Assembly (NCBI GenBank): GCA_016182605.1
Contig: JACPGE010000106.1
Span: 105,064 to 169,063, forward strand
Source: Candidatus Hydrogenedentota bacterium
GTDB lineage: Bacteria; Hydrogenedentota; Hydrogenedentia; Hydrogenedentales; JAEUWI01
DNA length: 64,000 bases
Direction: 5' to 3'
In this document: positions 10,103 to 21,457 of the stretch, one piece after another
Position numbering within the stretch: position 1 is the stretch's first letter
Layout: each line of letters opens with the position of its first letter
Position numbers and translations under genes: made by a program
Notes under the pieces: generated by a model
What the model saw: only the letters and a program-made list of their open reading frames with translations
What the model was told of the DNA's origin: nothing
The model's database searches: none

Positions 10103-10554
10103 TGTCCAGTACCCGGGCGCTCTACGAGCAGGTCATTCTCGATCACAACAAGAACCCGCGGAACTTCGGCGTGCTCCGGGAGCCCGACCATACCGTAGAG
10201 GGCTTCAACCCGCTCTGTGGCGACCACTTCACCATCTACGTGAAACTGGACGGCGATCGCATCTCCGAGATCACCTTCGAAGGCGCCGGGTGTGCCATCT
10301 CCAAGTCCTCCGCCTCCGTCATGACCACCGTGCTCAAGGGAAAGACCGTGAAAGAGGCCGAGGTCATCTTCAAGGATTTCCACCACATGATTACCTCCGC
10401 CCCCGACGCCCCCGTGGACGAAGAAGCCGTGGGCAAGCTCCGCATCTTCAGCGGGGTGCGCGAGTTTCCCGTGCGTATCAAGTGCGCCACCCTCGCCTGG
10501 CACGCCATGAACTCCGCCCTCCACGGCAAAGACAGCGCCATCTCCACCGAGTAA
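10102..10554 (+). CDS. sufU: SufU-type sulfur-transfer/scaffold protein
   Basis: The protein has 150 aa from ATG 10102, which overlaps the sufS stop. It is IscU/SufU-like: LYEQVILDHNKNPRNFG at the N-terminus and three conserved cysteines in NPLCGDHFTIYVKL, EGAGCAISKSSASVM and VRIKCATLAWHAM, with the aspartate of CGD. The longer segment between the second and third cysteines is typical of SufU rather than IscU. SufU normally binds zinc through these ligands and accepts persulfide from SufS. No sufA or sufT follows before the operon ends. Confidence 0.93.
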   Translation: MSSTRALYEQVILDHNKNPRNFGVLREPDHTVEGFNPLCGDHFTIYVKLDGDRISEITFEGAGCAISKSSASVMTTVLKGKTVKEAEVIFKDFHHMITSAPDAPVDEEAVGKLRIFSGVREFPVRIKCATLAWHAMNSALHGKDSAISTE

Positions 10555-10582
10555 GCAGCGCTTCTTGCGAAACGCGGGGAAA

Positions 10583-10612
10583 TTGACTCTTTTCGCCGCC
10601 ATGTGCCATACT
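10583..10612 (+). promoter_or_regulatory. Predicted promoter of the gap-pgk operon
   Basis: TTGACT at 10583-10588 and CATACT at 10607-10612 are spaced by 18 bp, 29 bp after the sufU stop. It would give a 5' leader of about 380 nt before gap. Confidence 0.4.
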
Positions 10613-10999
10613 TCTGGCGATTGCATCCGGAATATTCGGAGGACGAAGACCATCGGAATTCTGGATTCGGGCGCGAGGTTGCGCCCGCCCTTCGCTGCGG
10701 TTGGCGCCGCCATCCCAGCGGATGGTTCCATACCTACGCGTTGCTCATAGGGGTGCCCGCCCGGAAGTGCGGGGACCGTGCACCGGTCGGGGGCCGGTCA
10801 CATCACCTTTTCGCATCGCCGAGAAGCGGCAAACCGGACCTTGCATTACAACCGGGAATACCCGGCTGCCTTACGACCGCAACATGTGCATCGCATCCGC
10901 TCACCACTGGGCGGGCAAGGTGCAGATGACGCACTCTATAGCCCTTGATTTCGGGCCCTGCAAAACCCGGGGCCCGCACCGCGAAAGGAGTCTTCCCTC
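10613..10999. other. Long gene-free leader before gap
   Basis: About 390 nt lie between the predicted promoter and gap without a convincing ORF. The stretch is very G+C-rich with several short self-complementary blocks (for example GGGCGCGAGGTTGCGCCC near 10668). I could not match it to a known riboswitch class. It ends with AAAGGAG (10984-10990), the gap ribosome-binding site. Confidence 0.35.
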
Positions 11000-11995
11000 A
11001 TGGCTACTAAGATTGGTATCAACGGATTTGGCCGCATCGGCCGCAATGTCTTCAAACTGCTCCACGCCAGCAGCGATTTTGAAGTGGTGGGCATCAACGA
11101 CCTCACCAATGCCAAGACCCTGGCCCACCTGCTCAAGTACGACAGCGTCAGCGGCGTCTACGCCAGCAAGGTCTCCTCGACCGCCGATGCCATCGTGGTC
11201 GACGGCAAGACCGTGAAGGTTACCGCGATCAAGAACCCCGCGGAAATCCCCTGGGGTGAAATGGGCGTGGAGATGGTGCTCGAGAGCACCGGCGTGTTCC
11301 GTTCCAACGAAAAGTGCCGCCTCCACATTCAGGGCGGCGCCAAGAAGGTGCTGCTGAGCGTGCCCCCCTCCGACGCGGTGGATGCCGTTATCGTTATGGG
11401 GGTCAACGACAACACTTTGAAGGCCACTGACGTTGTGGTCTCGAACGCAAGTTGCACCACGAACTGCCTGGCCCCCGTCGCCAAGATCCTGCACGAAAAA
11501 TTCGGCATCGTCCGCGGTCTCATGACCACGACCCACGCCTACACGAACGACCAGGCCGTGCTCGACGTGCCCCACAGCGATCTGCGCCGCGCACGCGCCG
11601 CCGCCCACTCCATCATCCCCACCAGCACTGGCGCCGCCCGTGCAGTCGGTGAAGTGCTGCCGGAATTGAATGGCAAGCTCGACGGCATGGCCATGCGCGT
11701 TCCCGTGATCGACGGTTCCGTGGTCGACCTGGTTGCCGTGCTGGGCAAGACCGTGACCAAGGCCGAGATCAATGCGGCCATCAAGGAAGCCTCCGAAGGC
11801 GCCCTCAAGGGTATCCTGGAATACACGGAAGACCCGATCGTCTCCTGCGACGTCATCGGCAATTCGCACTCCAGCATCTTCGACGCCCTCAGCACCACCG
11901 TGATGGACGGCAACTTCATCAAGGTCATCTCCTGGTACGACAATGAATGGGGTTATTCCAACCGCTGCGTCGACCTGTTCCGCAAGATGGCTTAA
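11000..11995 (+). CDS. gap: Glyceraldehyde-3-phosphate dehydrogenase, type I
   Basis: The protein has 331 aa with a clear AAAGGAG ribosome-binding site. It has the Rossmann start KIGINGFGRIGRNVFK, the NAD-preferring GINDLT (D34), the catalytic motif SNASCTTNCLAPV with C152, and C-terminal WYDNEWGYSNRCVDL. It converts glyceraldehyde-3-phosphate, NAD and phosphate into 1,3-bisphosphoglycerate in cytoplasmic glycolysis. pgk, the next enzyme, follows after 80 nt, so both are probably co-transcribed. Confidence 0.97.
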   Translation: MATKIGINGFGRIGRNVFKLLHASSDFEVVGINDLTNAKTLAHLLKYDSVSGVYASKVSSTADAIVVDGKTVKVTAIKNPAEIPWGEMGVEMVLESTGVFRSNEKCRLHIQGGAKKVLLSVPPSDAVDAVIVMGVNDNTLKATDVVVSNASCTTNCLAPVAKILHEKFGIVRGLMTTTHAYTNDQAVLDVPHSDLRRARAAAHSIIPTSTGAARAVGEVLPELNGKLDGMAMRVPVIDGSVVDLVAVLGKTVTKAEINAAIKEASEGALKGILEYTEDPIVSCDVIGNSHSSIFDALSTTVMDGNFIKVISWYDNEWGYSNRCVDLFRKMA

Positions 11996-12075
11996 GTCCT
12001 GTTGCTCCCCGGTGCCGGTTGCAGCCCGTTCAGGTGCTCCCGGCGCCGGTTTCCATACCAAGGAGTAGACGCATC

Positions 12076-13269
12076 ATGAACAAATTGAGCATTGAAGATC
12101 TGAAGCTCCAGGGCAAGACCGTCCTCATGCGCGTGGATTTCAACGTCCCGCAAAATGCCGATGGCTCCGTGCGCGACGACCGCCGCATTCAGGAAGCCCT
12201 CAAAAGCATCAACTACGTCTGCGAGAAGGGCGGCAAGCTCATTCTCATGTCCCACCTGGGCCGCCCCAAGGCCGGTGAAGACAATACCAAGTACAAGATG
12301 GACCCCATCGCGGCCCATCTCGCCACGCTGGTGAAGTCGAAAGTCACCAAAGTGGACGAAGTCGTCGGCCCCGCGGTGGAAGCCGCGGTCGCCGCGCTCC
12401 AATCGGGCGACATCCTGGTGCTGGAAAACACCCGCTTTCACCCCGGTGAAACGAAGAACGACCCGGAACTCTCCAAACAGCTTGCGGCCCTGGGCGATAT
12501 CTATATCAGCGATGCTTTTGGCACCGTGCACCGGGCCCACGCCTCCACGGAGGGCATCACCCACTTCATCGGCCAAAGCGCCGCAGGCTTCCTGGTCGCC
12601 CGGGAAATGGCCTATTTTGGCCGGGTCCTGAGCGATCCCGACCGGCCCCTCGTTGCCATTCTGGGCGGGGCCAAGGTCTCCGACAAGATTACCGTTATCG
12701 AGAATTTGCTGAACCTGGTGGACACCCTCATTATCGGTGGCGGCATGGCCTACACCTTCATGAAGGCCCAGGGTCACGAAATCGGAAACAGCCTCCTCGA
12801 CGCGGCCGGGCTGGACACCGCCAAGAATATTATGGCAATAGCCCGGGAAAAAGGTGTAGAATTACTCCTTCCCACCGACAATGTCGTGGCGGACGCCTTC
12901 TCGAACGATGCGCAGTGGAAGGTTGTGCCCTTGGGTGGGATAGAGCCGGGCTGGGAAGGGCTGGACATCGGTCCGGAAACCCTGGCCCGCTTCAGCGAGG
13001 TCATCACCAAGGCACACACCGTGGTCTGGAACGGCCCCGTGGGCGTGTTTGAGATGGAGAACTTCGCGAAAGGTACCCGGGGCATCGCGGAACTGCTCGC
13101 AGCGCACCCGGAAATTACCAGCATCATCGGCGGTGGCGACTCGGCGGCGGCAGTGAAACAGTTTGGTCTCGACGAGAAGATGTCGCACGTTTCGACGGGC
13201 GGCGGCGCATCCCTGGAGATGCTCGAAGGCAAGATTCTACCCGGGCTCGCGGCGCTTACAGACAAGTAA
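12076..13269 (+). CDS. pgk: Phosphoglycerate kinase
   Basis: The protein has 397 aa from ATG 12076, with AGGAG at 12061-12065; a longer in-frame reading back into gap lacks any PGK similarity. Signatures are [65 protein letters not shown] and the C-terminal nucleotide loop [12 protein letters not shown]. It transfers phosphate from 1,3-bisphosphoglycerate to ADP, directly after GAPDH in the pathway and in the operon. The length matches bacterial PGKs (about 395 aa). The gene is followed by a weak 7-bp hairpin (13289-13307) without a U tract. Confidence 0.97.
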   Translation: MNKLSIEDLKLQGKTVLMRVDFNVPQNADGSVRDDRRIQEALKSINYVCEKGGKLILMSHLGRPKAGEDNTKYKMDPIAAHLATLVKSKVTKVDEVVGPAVEAAVAALQSGDILVLENTRFHPGETKNDPELSKQLAALGDIYISDAFGTVHRAHASTEGITHFIGQSAAGFLVAREMAYFGRVLSDPDRPLVAILGGAKVSDKITVIENLLNLVDTLIIGGGMAYTFMKAQGHEIGNSLLDAAGLDTAKNIMAIAREKGVELLLPTDNVVADAFSNDAQWKVVPLGGIEPGWEGLDIGPETLARFSEVITKAHTVVWNGPVGVFEMENFAKGTRGIAELLAAHPEITSIIGGGDSAAAVKQFGLDEKMSHVSTGGGASLEMLEGKILPGLAALTDK

Positions 13270-13390
13270 GCCGCTGCGGTCTGGAAACTGCCGGCATTGG
13301 GCCGGCATGGATAGGTGCCCCTGACTCGGCCGCGCGATCCGCACCGGCGGCGGACTGGGCGTGGGGCGAATGCAACATGAAAGGTGACCC

Positions 13391-13660
13391 ATGTCGATTA
13401 CGAAAGAACGCAAAGCAGAGATCATTGAGAAGTTTGGCAAGAGCGGCAAGAACACCGGCTCGACCGAAGTGCAGATTGCCCTCCTTACCGCGCGGATCAA
13501 TGAACTGACCGAACACTTCAAGACCCACTCCAAGGACCACGCGGGACGCCGCGGGCTGCTCCGGCTCGTCGGACGCCGCCGCAATCTCTTGAAGTACATC
13601 CAAGACAACAATCTCGAAGGGTACCGGGAACTTATCAAAGAACTCGGCCTCAGAAAATAA
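13391..13660 (+). CDS. rpsO: 30S ribosomal protein S15
   Basis: This 89-aa protein is the standard S15 length. It opens [20 protein letters not shown], has [20 protein letters not shown] and [19 protein letters not shown], and ends with basic helices. It binds the 16S rRNA central domain during small-subunit assembly. AAAGGTGA (13380-13387) is its ribosome-binding site. The rpsO-pnp order is conserved in many bacteria. A terminator follows 11 nt after the stop. Confidence 0.97.
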   Translation: MSITKERKAEIIEKFGKSGKNTGSTEVQIALLTARINELTEHFKTHSKDHAGRRGLLRLVGRRRNLLKYIQDNNLEGYRELIKELGLRK

Positions 13661-13671
13661 CGTCCGGGATC

Positions 13672-13704
13672 GGGGCGGCGCTTGCGCCGCCCCGGCCCCT
13701 TTTT
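13672..13704 (+). terminator. Rho-independent terminator after rpsO
   Basis: A 10-bp perfect stem, GGGGCGGCGC (13672-13681) pairing with GCGCCGCCCC (13684-13693), is followed by GGCCCC and five T residues (13700-13704). It probably attenuates rather than fully separates rpsO from pnp. Confidence 0.85.
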
Positions 13705-13705
13705 A

Positions 13706-13811
13706 TGCATTCGAACCGGGCGCCGGTCGCAGGATAGTGTGTACCCCATCGCGGGCACGCTGCCAACGTGATGGGGTACACACGATCCTGCGAACGTCCG
13801 TTGCGAATGCA
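13706..13811 (+). promoter_or_regulatory. Long imperfect hairpin in the pnp leader
   Basis: Inner arms 13728-13750 and 13770-13792 are complementary at 22 of 23 positions, with a 19-nt loop. Outer arms TGCATTCG (13706-13713) and CGAATGCA (13804-13811) are also perfectly complementary, with an imperfect middle. In E. coli a double-stranded pnp leader in the same place is cut by RNase III and lets PNPase control its own mRNA. A similar role here is inference from position and structure. Confidence 0.6.
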
Positions 13812-13901
13812 CACCATTTTGGCTACAAAGAACAAAAACAGCATGATGGTACGCAATAAAAGCCGAAACAGGCATTGCGCCATCGCAGGAGCAACAAGAC
13901 G

Positions 13902-16220
<2,319 letters not shown>

Positions 16221-16237
16221 GTAGAGTAGATACCCAC

Positions 16238-16267
16238 AAGGCGCCCCCAACACGGGGGCGCCTTTCC
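16238..16267 (+). terminator. Terminator after pnp
   Basis: AAGGCGCCCCC (16238-16248) pairs with GGGGGCGCCTT (16254-16264), loop AACAC, followed by TCCCCTTAT. The stem is strong but the U tract is short. Confidence 0.75.
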
Positions 16268-16311
16268 CCTTATATACGCGCATGGCGCGAACTCCGGCGA
16301 AGGAAACCTGA

Positions 16312-17583
16312 ATGGCAGAAGCGGCGCACAGCGACCACGCAATCAAACTGGTGACGCTCGAAAATGGCATGCGGGTGGCCCTGGAGCGCCTGCCCTACCT
16401 GCACTCCGCGAGCATGGGCGTCTGGATTCGCGTGGGCTCTGCCCACGAGCAGGCCGCGGAGGCCGGCATCGCACACTTTCTGGAGCATCTCTTCTTCAAG
16501 GGCACCGAGACCCGCACCACACGTCAGATCATGGAAGCCGTCGAAAGCCGCGGCGGTCAGCTCAACGCCTTCACTTCGCGCGAATACACCTGCCTCTATG
16601 CCAAGGTGCTCGAAAGCCACGTGGCCGCAGGCATCGAGATCCTGGCGGACATCACCTGCAATTCCACCTTCAACGATTTGGAGAAAGAGCGCAACGTCAT
16701 CCTCGAAGAGATCGCCTCCGTCGAAGACACGCCCGACGAATTCGTCTTCGATCTGCTCTCGACCTACCACTGGCCGGACCACCCCCTCGGCCGCGCAGTC
16801 TCCGGAACGCAGGAAAGTGTCTCCGCGCTCGGCCTCGAAGATGTCCGCCGTTTTTACCGGCAATGGTACGTTCCCGAGAACATGATCTTTGCCATCGCGG
16901 GCAACTTCGATGAAGACCGCGTGCTGGAACAGGTTAAAGAAGTCTTTGGCGGCATGCCCGCAGGCGCCGTGGACGGTGGCGGCACCTGCCCCGGCTTCCG
17001 CCCGGGCGCAATACTGGCCGCGCGCGATATCACCCAGGCCCACGTCACCTTCGCGTTTCCCGGACCCGCCCTGGGCACCCCCGATCGTTTCATCTGCGAT
17101 CTCGCCAGCAATATCCTCGGCGGCGGATCCACCTCGCGCCTCTTCGAACGCATCCGTGAAGACGAAGGCCTCGCCTACGCCATCTACACCTTCGACTCCT
17201 TCTACCGCCACTCCGGCATGATGGGCATCTACGCCGCCGTCGCCCCGCAGAATTTCAACAAGACAATCGATCTCACCCTGGAAGAGTTGAAGACCTTCTG
17301 CGAGACCCCGGTTTCCGAGGAAGAACTCGAGATGAACCGCGAGCAGCTCAAGGGCGGCATGCTCATGTCGCTCGAAGGCACCTTCAACCGCATGTCGCGC
17401 ATGGCCAAGTCCCTCATGTACTACGGCCGCGTGATTCCCGTGGATGAAGTCATTACCCGCCTCGATGCCGTGCAGCCCGCGGATATCCAGAACTTTGCGC
17501 GCAACACCTTCACCGAGGCGACTACCGCGCTCGTCGTGCTCGGGCCGGAGTCCCTCGTGCTGCCCGAAAGGATCGCACCGTGA
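16312..17583 (+). CDS. M16 family zinc metallopeptidase
   Basis: This 423-aa single-unit M16B peptidase has the inverted zinc motif HFLEH (H55, E58, H59) inside [14 protein letters not shown], and the downstream glutamate in [20 protein letters not shown] second half carries the inactive M16 C-terminal domain with [20 protein letters not shown], the substrate-gripping motif. There is no signal peptide, so it is probably cytoplasmic. Related YmxG/PqqL-type peptidases often sit beside pnp and dut, as here. Its stop overlaps the dut start (GTGA), implying translational coupling. The substrate is unknown. Confidence 0.92.
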   Translation: MAEAAHSDHAIKLVTLENGMRVALERLPYLHSASMGVWIRVGSAHEQAAEAGIAHFLEHLFFKGTETRTTRQIMEAVESRGGQLNAFTSREYTCLYAKVLESHVAAGIEILADITCNSTFNDLEKERNVILEEIASVEDTPDEFVFDLLSTYHWPDHPLGRAVSGTQESVSALGLEDVRRFYRQWYVPENMIFAIAGNFDEDRVLEQVKEVFGGMPAGAVDGGGTCPGFRPGAILAARDITQAHVTFAFPGPALGTPDRFICDLASNILGGGSTSRLFERIREDEGLAYAIYTFDSFYRHSGMMGIYAAVAPQNFNKTIDLTLEELKTFCETPVSEEELEMNREQLKGGMLMSLEGTFNRMSRMAKSLMYYGRVIPVDEVITRLDAVQPADIQNFARNTFTEATTALVVLGPESLVLPERIAP

Positions 17584-18041
17584 ACTCCGTGAATCATGAG
17601 GTCCTTGTGCAGATTATGCGCGTGCCCGGCGCCGAAGATATTCCCCTCCCCGCCTATGAGACCGAACATGCCGCTGGCATGGACCTGCGCGCCGCGATCG
17701 ATACGGCCACCAGCATCGGGCCCGGCGAGCGCGCTGCTATCCCCACCGGCATCCACATCGCGCTGCCGCCCTTCACCGAGGCGCAGATCCGCCCCCGCAG
17801 CGGCCTCGCACTGCGCCACGGCATCAGCATGGTGAACACGCCCGGCACCATCGACGCCGACTACCGGGGCGAGATCAAGGTGATTCTCATCAACCACGGC
17901 TCGGAGCCGTTCAGCATACGGCGCGGCGATCGTATTGCGCAGATGGTGATCGCGCCGGTACTCCGCGCAACGTGGGAAGAAACGCCCCGTCTGGACGATA
18001 CCCCCCGCGGCGCCGGCGGCTTCGGTTCGACCGGAGTATAA
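17580..18041 (+). CDS. dut: Deoxyuridine 5'-triphosphate nucleotidohydrolase (dUTPase)
   Basis: The protein has 153 aa and starts with GTG overlapping the upstream stop. All five trimeric dUTPase motifs are visible in order: [34 protein letters not shown] and [10 protein letters not shown] near the C-terminus. It hydrolyses dUTP to dUMP and pyrophosphate, keeping uracil out of DNA and feeding thymidylate synthesis. The length agrees with the family (about 150 aa). Confidence 0.96.
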   Translation: MNSVNHEVLVQIMRVPGAEDIPLPAYETEHAAGMDLRAAIDTATSIGPGERAAIPTGIHIALPPFTEAQIRPRSGLALRHGISMVNTPGTIDADYRGEIKVILINHGSEPFSIRRGDRIAQMVIAPVLRATWEETPRLDDTPRGAGGFGSTGV

Positions 18042-18139
18042 GCGCTTCGCTCCTCATACCTGCTTTGTTCAACACAGGTAGCCCTGGCCTTGCACGGGTT
18101 CTTTTGCCCTGCTCCCACCTTTCCGATCCTGGAACTTCC

Positions 18140-18168
18140 TTGCCGAAAATCGTGTTAGCAGCTACAAT
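18140..18168 (+). promoter_or_regulatory. Predicted sigma70 promoter of hicBA
   Basis: TTGCCG (18140-18145) and TACAAT (18163-18168) are separated by exactly 17 bp, 26 bp before the HicB-like start. No operator palindrome was recognised next to it. Confidence 0.6.
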
Positions 18169-18194
18169 AGTGAAACCACGTGAAACAAGGGTGA

Positions 18195-18413
18195 ATGACT
18201 GGGATGAATCAATACACCGCAATATTGAAAGAAGAGGACGGCTGCTGGATCGGCTGGATTGAGGAAGTTCCGGGTGTGAATTGCCAGGAGGCAACACGGG
18301 AGGATCTCATGGAATCCCTCAAAGAAGTGTTGAAAGAGGCAATCGAAATGAACCGGCAGGATGCCGCAGCGGCGGCCTCGGGTGGCTTCGAGAAAGCTAT
18401 CTTGCGTCTATAA
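18195..18413 (+). CDS. hicB: HicB-family antitoxin
   Basis: The protein has 72 aa. It has the partial RNase H-like HicB fold: YTAILKEEDGCWIGWIEEVP, GVNCQEATREDLMESLKEVL, then KEAIEMN. ATG 18195 is the annotated start; ATG 18204 is an equally possible start three codons later. HicB proteins neutralise the HicA mRNA interferase and often autorepress. The protein lacks an obvious DNA-binding C-terminus, ending soon after the core, so a short HicB type is likely. It lies 1 nt before hicA, in the reversed antitoxin-first order. Confidence 0.8.
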   Translation: MTGMNQYTAILKEEDGCWIGWIEEVPGVNCQEATREDLMESLKEVLKEAIEMNRQDAAAAASGGFEKAILRL

Positions 18414-18414
18414 C

Positions 18415-18606
18415 GTGAAGCGAACGGAATTCCTCAAGCATCTTCAAACCCACGGCTGCTTCCTCGTACGGGAAGGCAGTCGGCATTCATGGTGGGGAAA
18501 CGCTGCAAACACGCGGCGATCATCCGTTCCACGCCACCGCGAGATCAACGATCTGCTGGTGCGGAAAATCTGCAAAGATTTGGATGTTGTTGCACATGGG
18601 GAATAG
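18415..18606 (+). CDS. hicA: HicA-family mRNA interferase toxin
   Basis: The protein has 63 aa starting with GTG one base after the hicB stop. It shows the HicA dsRBD-like fold: VKRTEFLKHLQTHGCFLVRE, then GSRHSWWGN containing the conserved histidine, RSSVPRHREINDLLVRKICK and DLDV at the end. HicA toxins cleave mRNA and tmRNA independently of ribosomes. It pairs with the preceding HicB. The usual GSHH is GSRH here, but the active-site histidine remains. Confidence 0.82.
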   Translation: MKRTEFLKHLQTHGCFLVREGSRHSWWGNAANTRRSSVPRHREINDLLVRKICKDLDVVAHGE

Positions 18607-18733
18607 TAACCGTTTCGTGTGTCCAGAACGATCGAAGCTGGATCTTGCGTTCGAGACTCCAAACAGACGAGGTCAGGATATAAAGTTTCCGTGCGGCCCC
18701 GGCACTTTATCTCCAAAGGAGCGGCCCGCCATT

Positions 18734-19501
18734 TCAAGTGTCTTGACGCAAGCATCCGGCGTAGAGCCGCGTGTCATATTCGAAAATTACTTCTCCACCC
18801 GTCTGATGCGCCTCGTAGATTTCCCGCAATGCCCCCATGAATTGCGCGTGTGCCGGGTGTCCTTCGCCCGGAACATAAGAGCAAGAAAGCGCCCGCCCGC
18901 GCAGGCCTTCCCAGTCGAAGTGTTGCGCGTTGGGCAGTTCCACCTGCAGGTAGTTTCCCGCGCCAAAGAACCGCGCAAGCTGCGCATCGTCCACGTTGCG
19001 GTGGTTCACTTCGTTGTAGTCGATGGCCTGCGTCACCAGAAGGCGTTCGTAGCTTTCGAGAAACGGTGTCGCGCCGGGCTTGCGATCGTTCCATACCAGC
19101 GCCACATAACCGCCCGGCCGCAAGATGCGCGCAAACTCACGGTGCGCACGATCCCGATCGAACCAGTGAAAGGCCTGTCCCGCCGTGACGAGATCCACAC
19201 TCTCCGCGGCCAGCCCTGTGTCCTCCGCGCTTCCGGCCACACTGTGAAAAGAGCCGTGCGCCCCCAAGAGCCGCTCGGCCGCTTCGCGCATTTCCTGGTT
19301 CGGCTCCACGCCATACACCGTGTTGCCATGCGACAGAAGCACCGCACTCAGAATCCCCGTGCCCGATCCCACGTCCGCCACGACCCAGGACGCATCCAAC
19401 CCAATGCGCTCCTCCAGCGCGTCCATCAATCCCGCCGGATAGCCCGGCCGGAAGCGAATATAGTTCTCCACCCGATCGGAAAATCGCGCCGTTGGATCCA
19501 T
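18734..19501 (-). CDS. Class I SAM-dependent methyltransferase
   Basis: The 255-aa protein opens MDPTARFSDRVENYIRFRPG, the start common to a class of UbiE/type-11 methyltransferases. Motif I is VVADVGSGTGILSAVLL, then VYGVEPNQEM (post-I acidic loop), DLVTAGQAFHWFDRDRAHRE and ILRPGGYVALVWND. The AFHWFD segment is typical of a subfamily often annotated as methyltransferase domain 11 proteins. The substrate cannot be inferred. It stands alone, convergent with hicBA and separated by 157 bp from the isomerase gene upstream on the same strand. Confidence 0.88.
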   Translation of the reverse strand: MDPTARFSDRVENYIRFRPGYPAGLMDALEERIGLDASWVVADVGSGTGILSAVLLSHGNTVYGVEPNQEMREAAERLLGAHGSFHSVAGSAEDTGLAAESVDLVTAGQAFHWFDRDRAHREFARILRPGGYVALVWNDRKPGATPFLESYERLLVTQAIDYNEVNHRNVDDAQLARFFGAGNYLQVELPNAQHFDWEGLRGRALSCSYVPGEGHPAHAQFMGALREIYEAHQTGGEVIFEYDTRLYAGCLRQDT

Positions 19502-19589
19502 GTTTGCACATCCCTCTGACGATGCTCACAGTATGCCACAAGATTGAATGTGGAGGAGAGGGCCTGCCCTATTCGCCGCATTTATCCAA

Positions 19590-19633
19590 CACACAAAATG
19601 GGCGCGCCATGCCGGAGTGGCTTGACGCGCCCA
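19590..19633 (-). terminator. Terminator after the sugar isomerase gene
   Basis: On the minus strand, 8-bp arms TGGGCGCG/CGCGCCCA (19599-19606 and 19626-19633) enclose a 19-nt loop and are followed by TTTTGTGTGTT. It lies 26 nt past the stop at 19659. Confidence 0.55.
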
Positions 19634-19658
19634 GAGATTCTCCGCACCGTGATCCGCG

Positions 19659-20603
19659 CTAGGCCAGCGCCTTGCGAATCCCTTCCAGCATCTTCTCCTT
19701 ACCGGTCTTCGCCACTTCATAGGGATCTTGTTCCCAATGCGCGCGGTTAAACATCTCCAGCGAGAGCGTGCCGAAATACCCGATCTCTTTCAGGTCTTTC
19801 AGGGCCTGCACCAGCGGCAAGACGCCATCACCCGGGTAGATCCGGTGCGCGTCACCTTGTTCCTCGCGCGGCACGTCGCCCGGCACATCGTTCCAGTGGA
19901 AGTTGCCGATCAAATTGGGCGCCATCATCTTGATCCCGTTGAAGCCCGAGCCCCCGCGGAACAGGTGAAAGGTGTCCATGATCAGGCACGCTTCCGGATC
20001 GTCGGAGTCAATCGCCACCGCCGCCGCCTGGCCCGTGCGGTGCACACCCTTGAAGAACCCAATAAACTCGAAGGCCACCTTGATGTTGTAGTCTTCCCGG
20101 CCGATGCGCATCAGTTCGCGGTATTTGTCCGCGCCCCACTTCAGATCGAAGTCTGTGCGGTCTGGCTGGGGAATGGCCGCCGCATGCACCGATCCAATCT
20201 CCGACATGCGGCGCATGCGCTCCCGCGTGGCCGGAAGCGACGCCTGGAATTCTTCCTCCGTCGCGGGCATGCAGTCCCACAGGCCGATGATGTTCGGCAC
20301 CCACATGCCCTTGTCCGCGATTTCTTTCGCAGCATCCTTCAGGCTCTTGCCTTCCGCTTCATGCTGTTCCAGATCGCTGATCCACGGCTCGATCGCGTCG
20401 TAGCCGGCCGCCGCCGCCGCGCCGATCTTGTCCGCAAAGGACGCGGGCCGGATTGTGCTCACGTTCAGGCAGAGGGGCCACAGGCTCTCCTTCTCCTGAT
20501 AGCGTTTCTGCTTCGCCTCCGCGGGCGCAGCCACGGTGGACAACAAGGCTCCGGCGCCTGCCGCGCCCTGCAAAAATCCCCGGCGATTCATCGAAGTACT
20601 CAT
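19659..20603 (-). CDS. Tat-exported xylose isomerase-like TIM-barrel protein (hydroxypyruvate isomerase-like)
   Basis: The protein has 314 aa. The N-terminus MNRRGFLQGAAGAGALLSTV is a twin-arginine signal ending AAPAEA, so it is exported folded. The mature part is an AP-endonuclease-2/sugar isomerase TIM barrel: YDAIEPWISDLEQHEAEGKS, SEIGSVHAAAIPQP, VAFEFIGFFKGVHRTGQ, ACLIMDTFHLFRGGSGFNG, GNFHWNDVPGDVPREEQGD, then GDGVLPLVQALKDL and YFGTLSLEMFN, with the metal-binding E, D, H and E residues of the family visible. It resembles hydroxypyruvate isomerase and IolE-type enzymes. It is followed upstream on the same strand by two further Tat-signal genes including a Gfo/Idh oxidoreductase, suggesting a periplasmic sugar-modifying set. 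The exact substrate is unknown. Confidence 0.85.
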   Translation of the reverse strand: MSTSMNRRGFLQGAAGAGALLSTVAAPAEAKQKRYQEKESLWPLCLNVSTIRPASFADKIGAAAAAGYDAIEPWISDLEQHEAEGKSLKDAAKEIADKGMWVPNIIGLWDCMPATEEEFQASLPATRERMRRMSEIGSVHAAAIPQPDRTDFDLKWGADKYRELMRIGREDYNIKVAFEFIGFFKGVHRTGQAAAVAIDSDDPEACLIMDTFHLFRGGSGFNGIKMMAPNLIGNFHWNDVPGDVPREEQGDAHRIYPGDGVLPLVQALKDLKEIGYFGTLSLEMFNRAHWEQDPYEVAKTGKEKMLEGIRKALA

Positions 20604-20670
20604 GGGTTCCGTTTCTCCTTCATAAGCCAGACGGAAGAGCCCGTTCTGGCCTCCTCGTACAGATTCATTT

Positions 20671-21252
20671 CTACATGCAGTGGGCTTGTGCCAGGGCCGT
20701 ACGCGCCGCTTCTGTCACCGTTCCCAGGGCCTGCTGCGAAACCGCTACCGCCGCCAGGGTTTTCACGGGCCGGTCTTGCGCGTCTGCAAGCCGGGCCTCT
20801 CCCAGACCCTGCAACGTTGCACGGCCCTTGTCCCCGCTAATCTGGCACGGGAACAACTTGCCCGGTGCATTCACCCGAACCACGATCCGCATACGCTCCG
20901 CGGTCTCGGCCACCACCAACTGATACGCGCCATCCCCCGGGGATCCATAGCGCCAACAGCGCACCGGTTTCACCCCGGTGAGGAGAAACGCTGCTGCAAG
21001 CCCGGCCTGCAACGCGGATTCCGCCGCCTGTTCCCCCTTCGCCCGTGCCTCCAACTGCACCTGGCCCACCGTACCCAGCGCCTCCTGCTCCACCGCTTCA
21101 TGCATGGCCGCCAAGTTTCCAGGCGCCCAGCCCAGGCGGTTCCACTGTGCGGACACGTCCTGCTGTGCCGCATTCGCACTGGAAACACGGGGCAATGCAA
21201 GCGCGGCTACCCCGGCCGCTGCAGAGTGGTTCAGAAATTGTCGCCGGTTCAT
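20671..21252 (-). CDS. Tat-signal protein of unknown function, Gfo/Idh C-terminus-like
   Basis: The protein has 193 aa. MNRRQFLNHSAAAGVAALAL is a twin-arginine signal with cleavage near SSANA. No catalytic domain is recognised. The centre (GSPGDGAYQLVVAETAERMR, then VVRVNAPGKLFPCQISGDKG) vaguely recalls the C-terminal beta-sheet part of Gfo/Idh/MocA oxidoreductases, without their Rossmann NAD domain. It lies between the isomerase and a complete Tat-exported Gfo/Idh gene, all on the same strand, so it may be an accessory subunit or a degenerated duplicate. Confidence 0.6.
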   Translation of the reverse strand: MNRRQFLNHSAAAGVAALALPRVSSANAAQQDVSAQWNRLGWAPGNLAAMHEAVEQEALGTVGQVQLEARAKGEQAAESALQAGLAAAFLLTGVKPVRCWRYGSPGDGAYQLVVAETAERMRIVVRVNAPGKLFPCQISGDKGRATLQGLGEARLADAQDRPVKTLAAVAVSQQALGTVTEAARTALAQAHCM

Positions 21253-21398
21253 GGTGGACTTCCTCGGGGTGAGATCGGGTATTCGGGCTCAAAATGCCCG
21301 GCGGGACTTTAACACGCTTGCGGGAATCGATCCAAGATCGGGGGCGCAGGGCAAAAAGTGTTTCACTGGAATCAATAGGTCTATGGGGAATTGCCAGC

Positions 21399-21435
21399 GT
21401 GAAGAAACGGGCCTGCGTGGATGCCACGCAGGCCC
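21399..21435 (-). terminator. Terminator after the Gfo/Idh gene
   Basis: A perfect 12-bp stem, GGGCCTGCGTGG (21409-21420) with CCACGCAGGCCC (21424-21435), has a 3-nt loop. On the minus strand it is followed by GTTTCTTCAC. It lies 22 nt after the stop at 21458. Confidence 0.7.
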
Positions 21436-21457
21436 GGGATAGCGCTGTCAAATAGGC

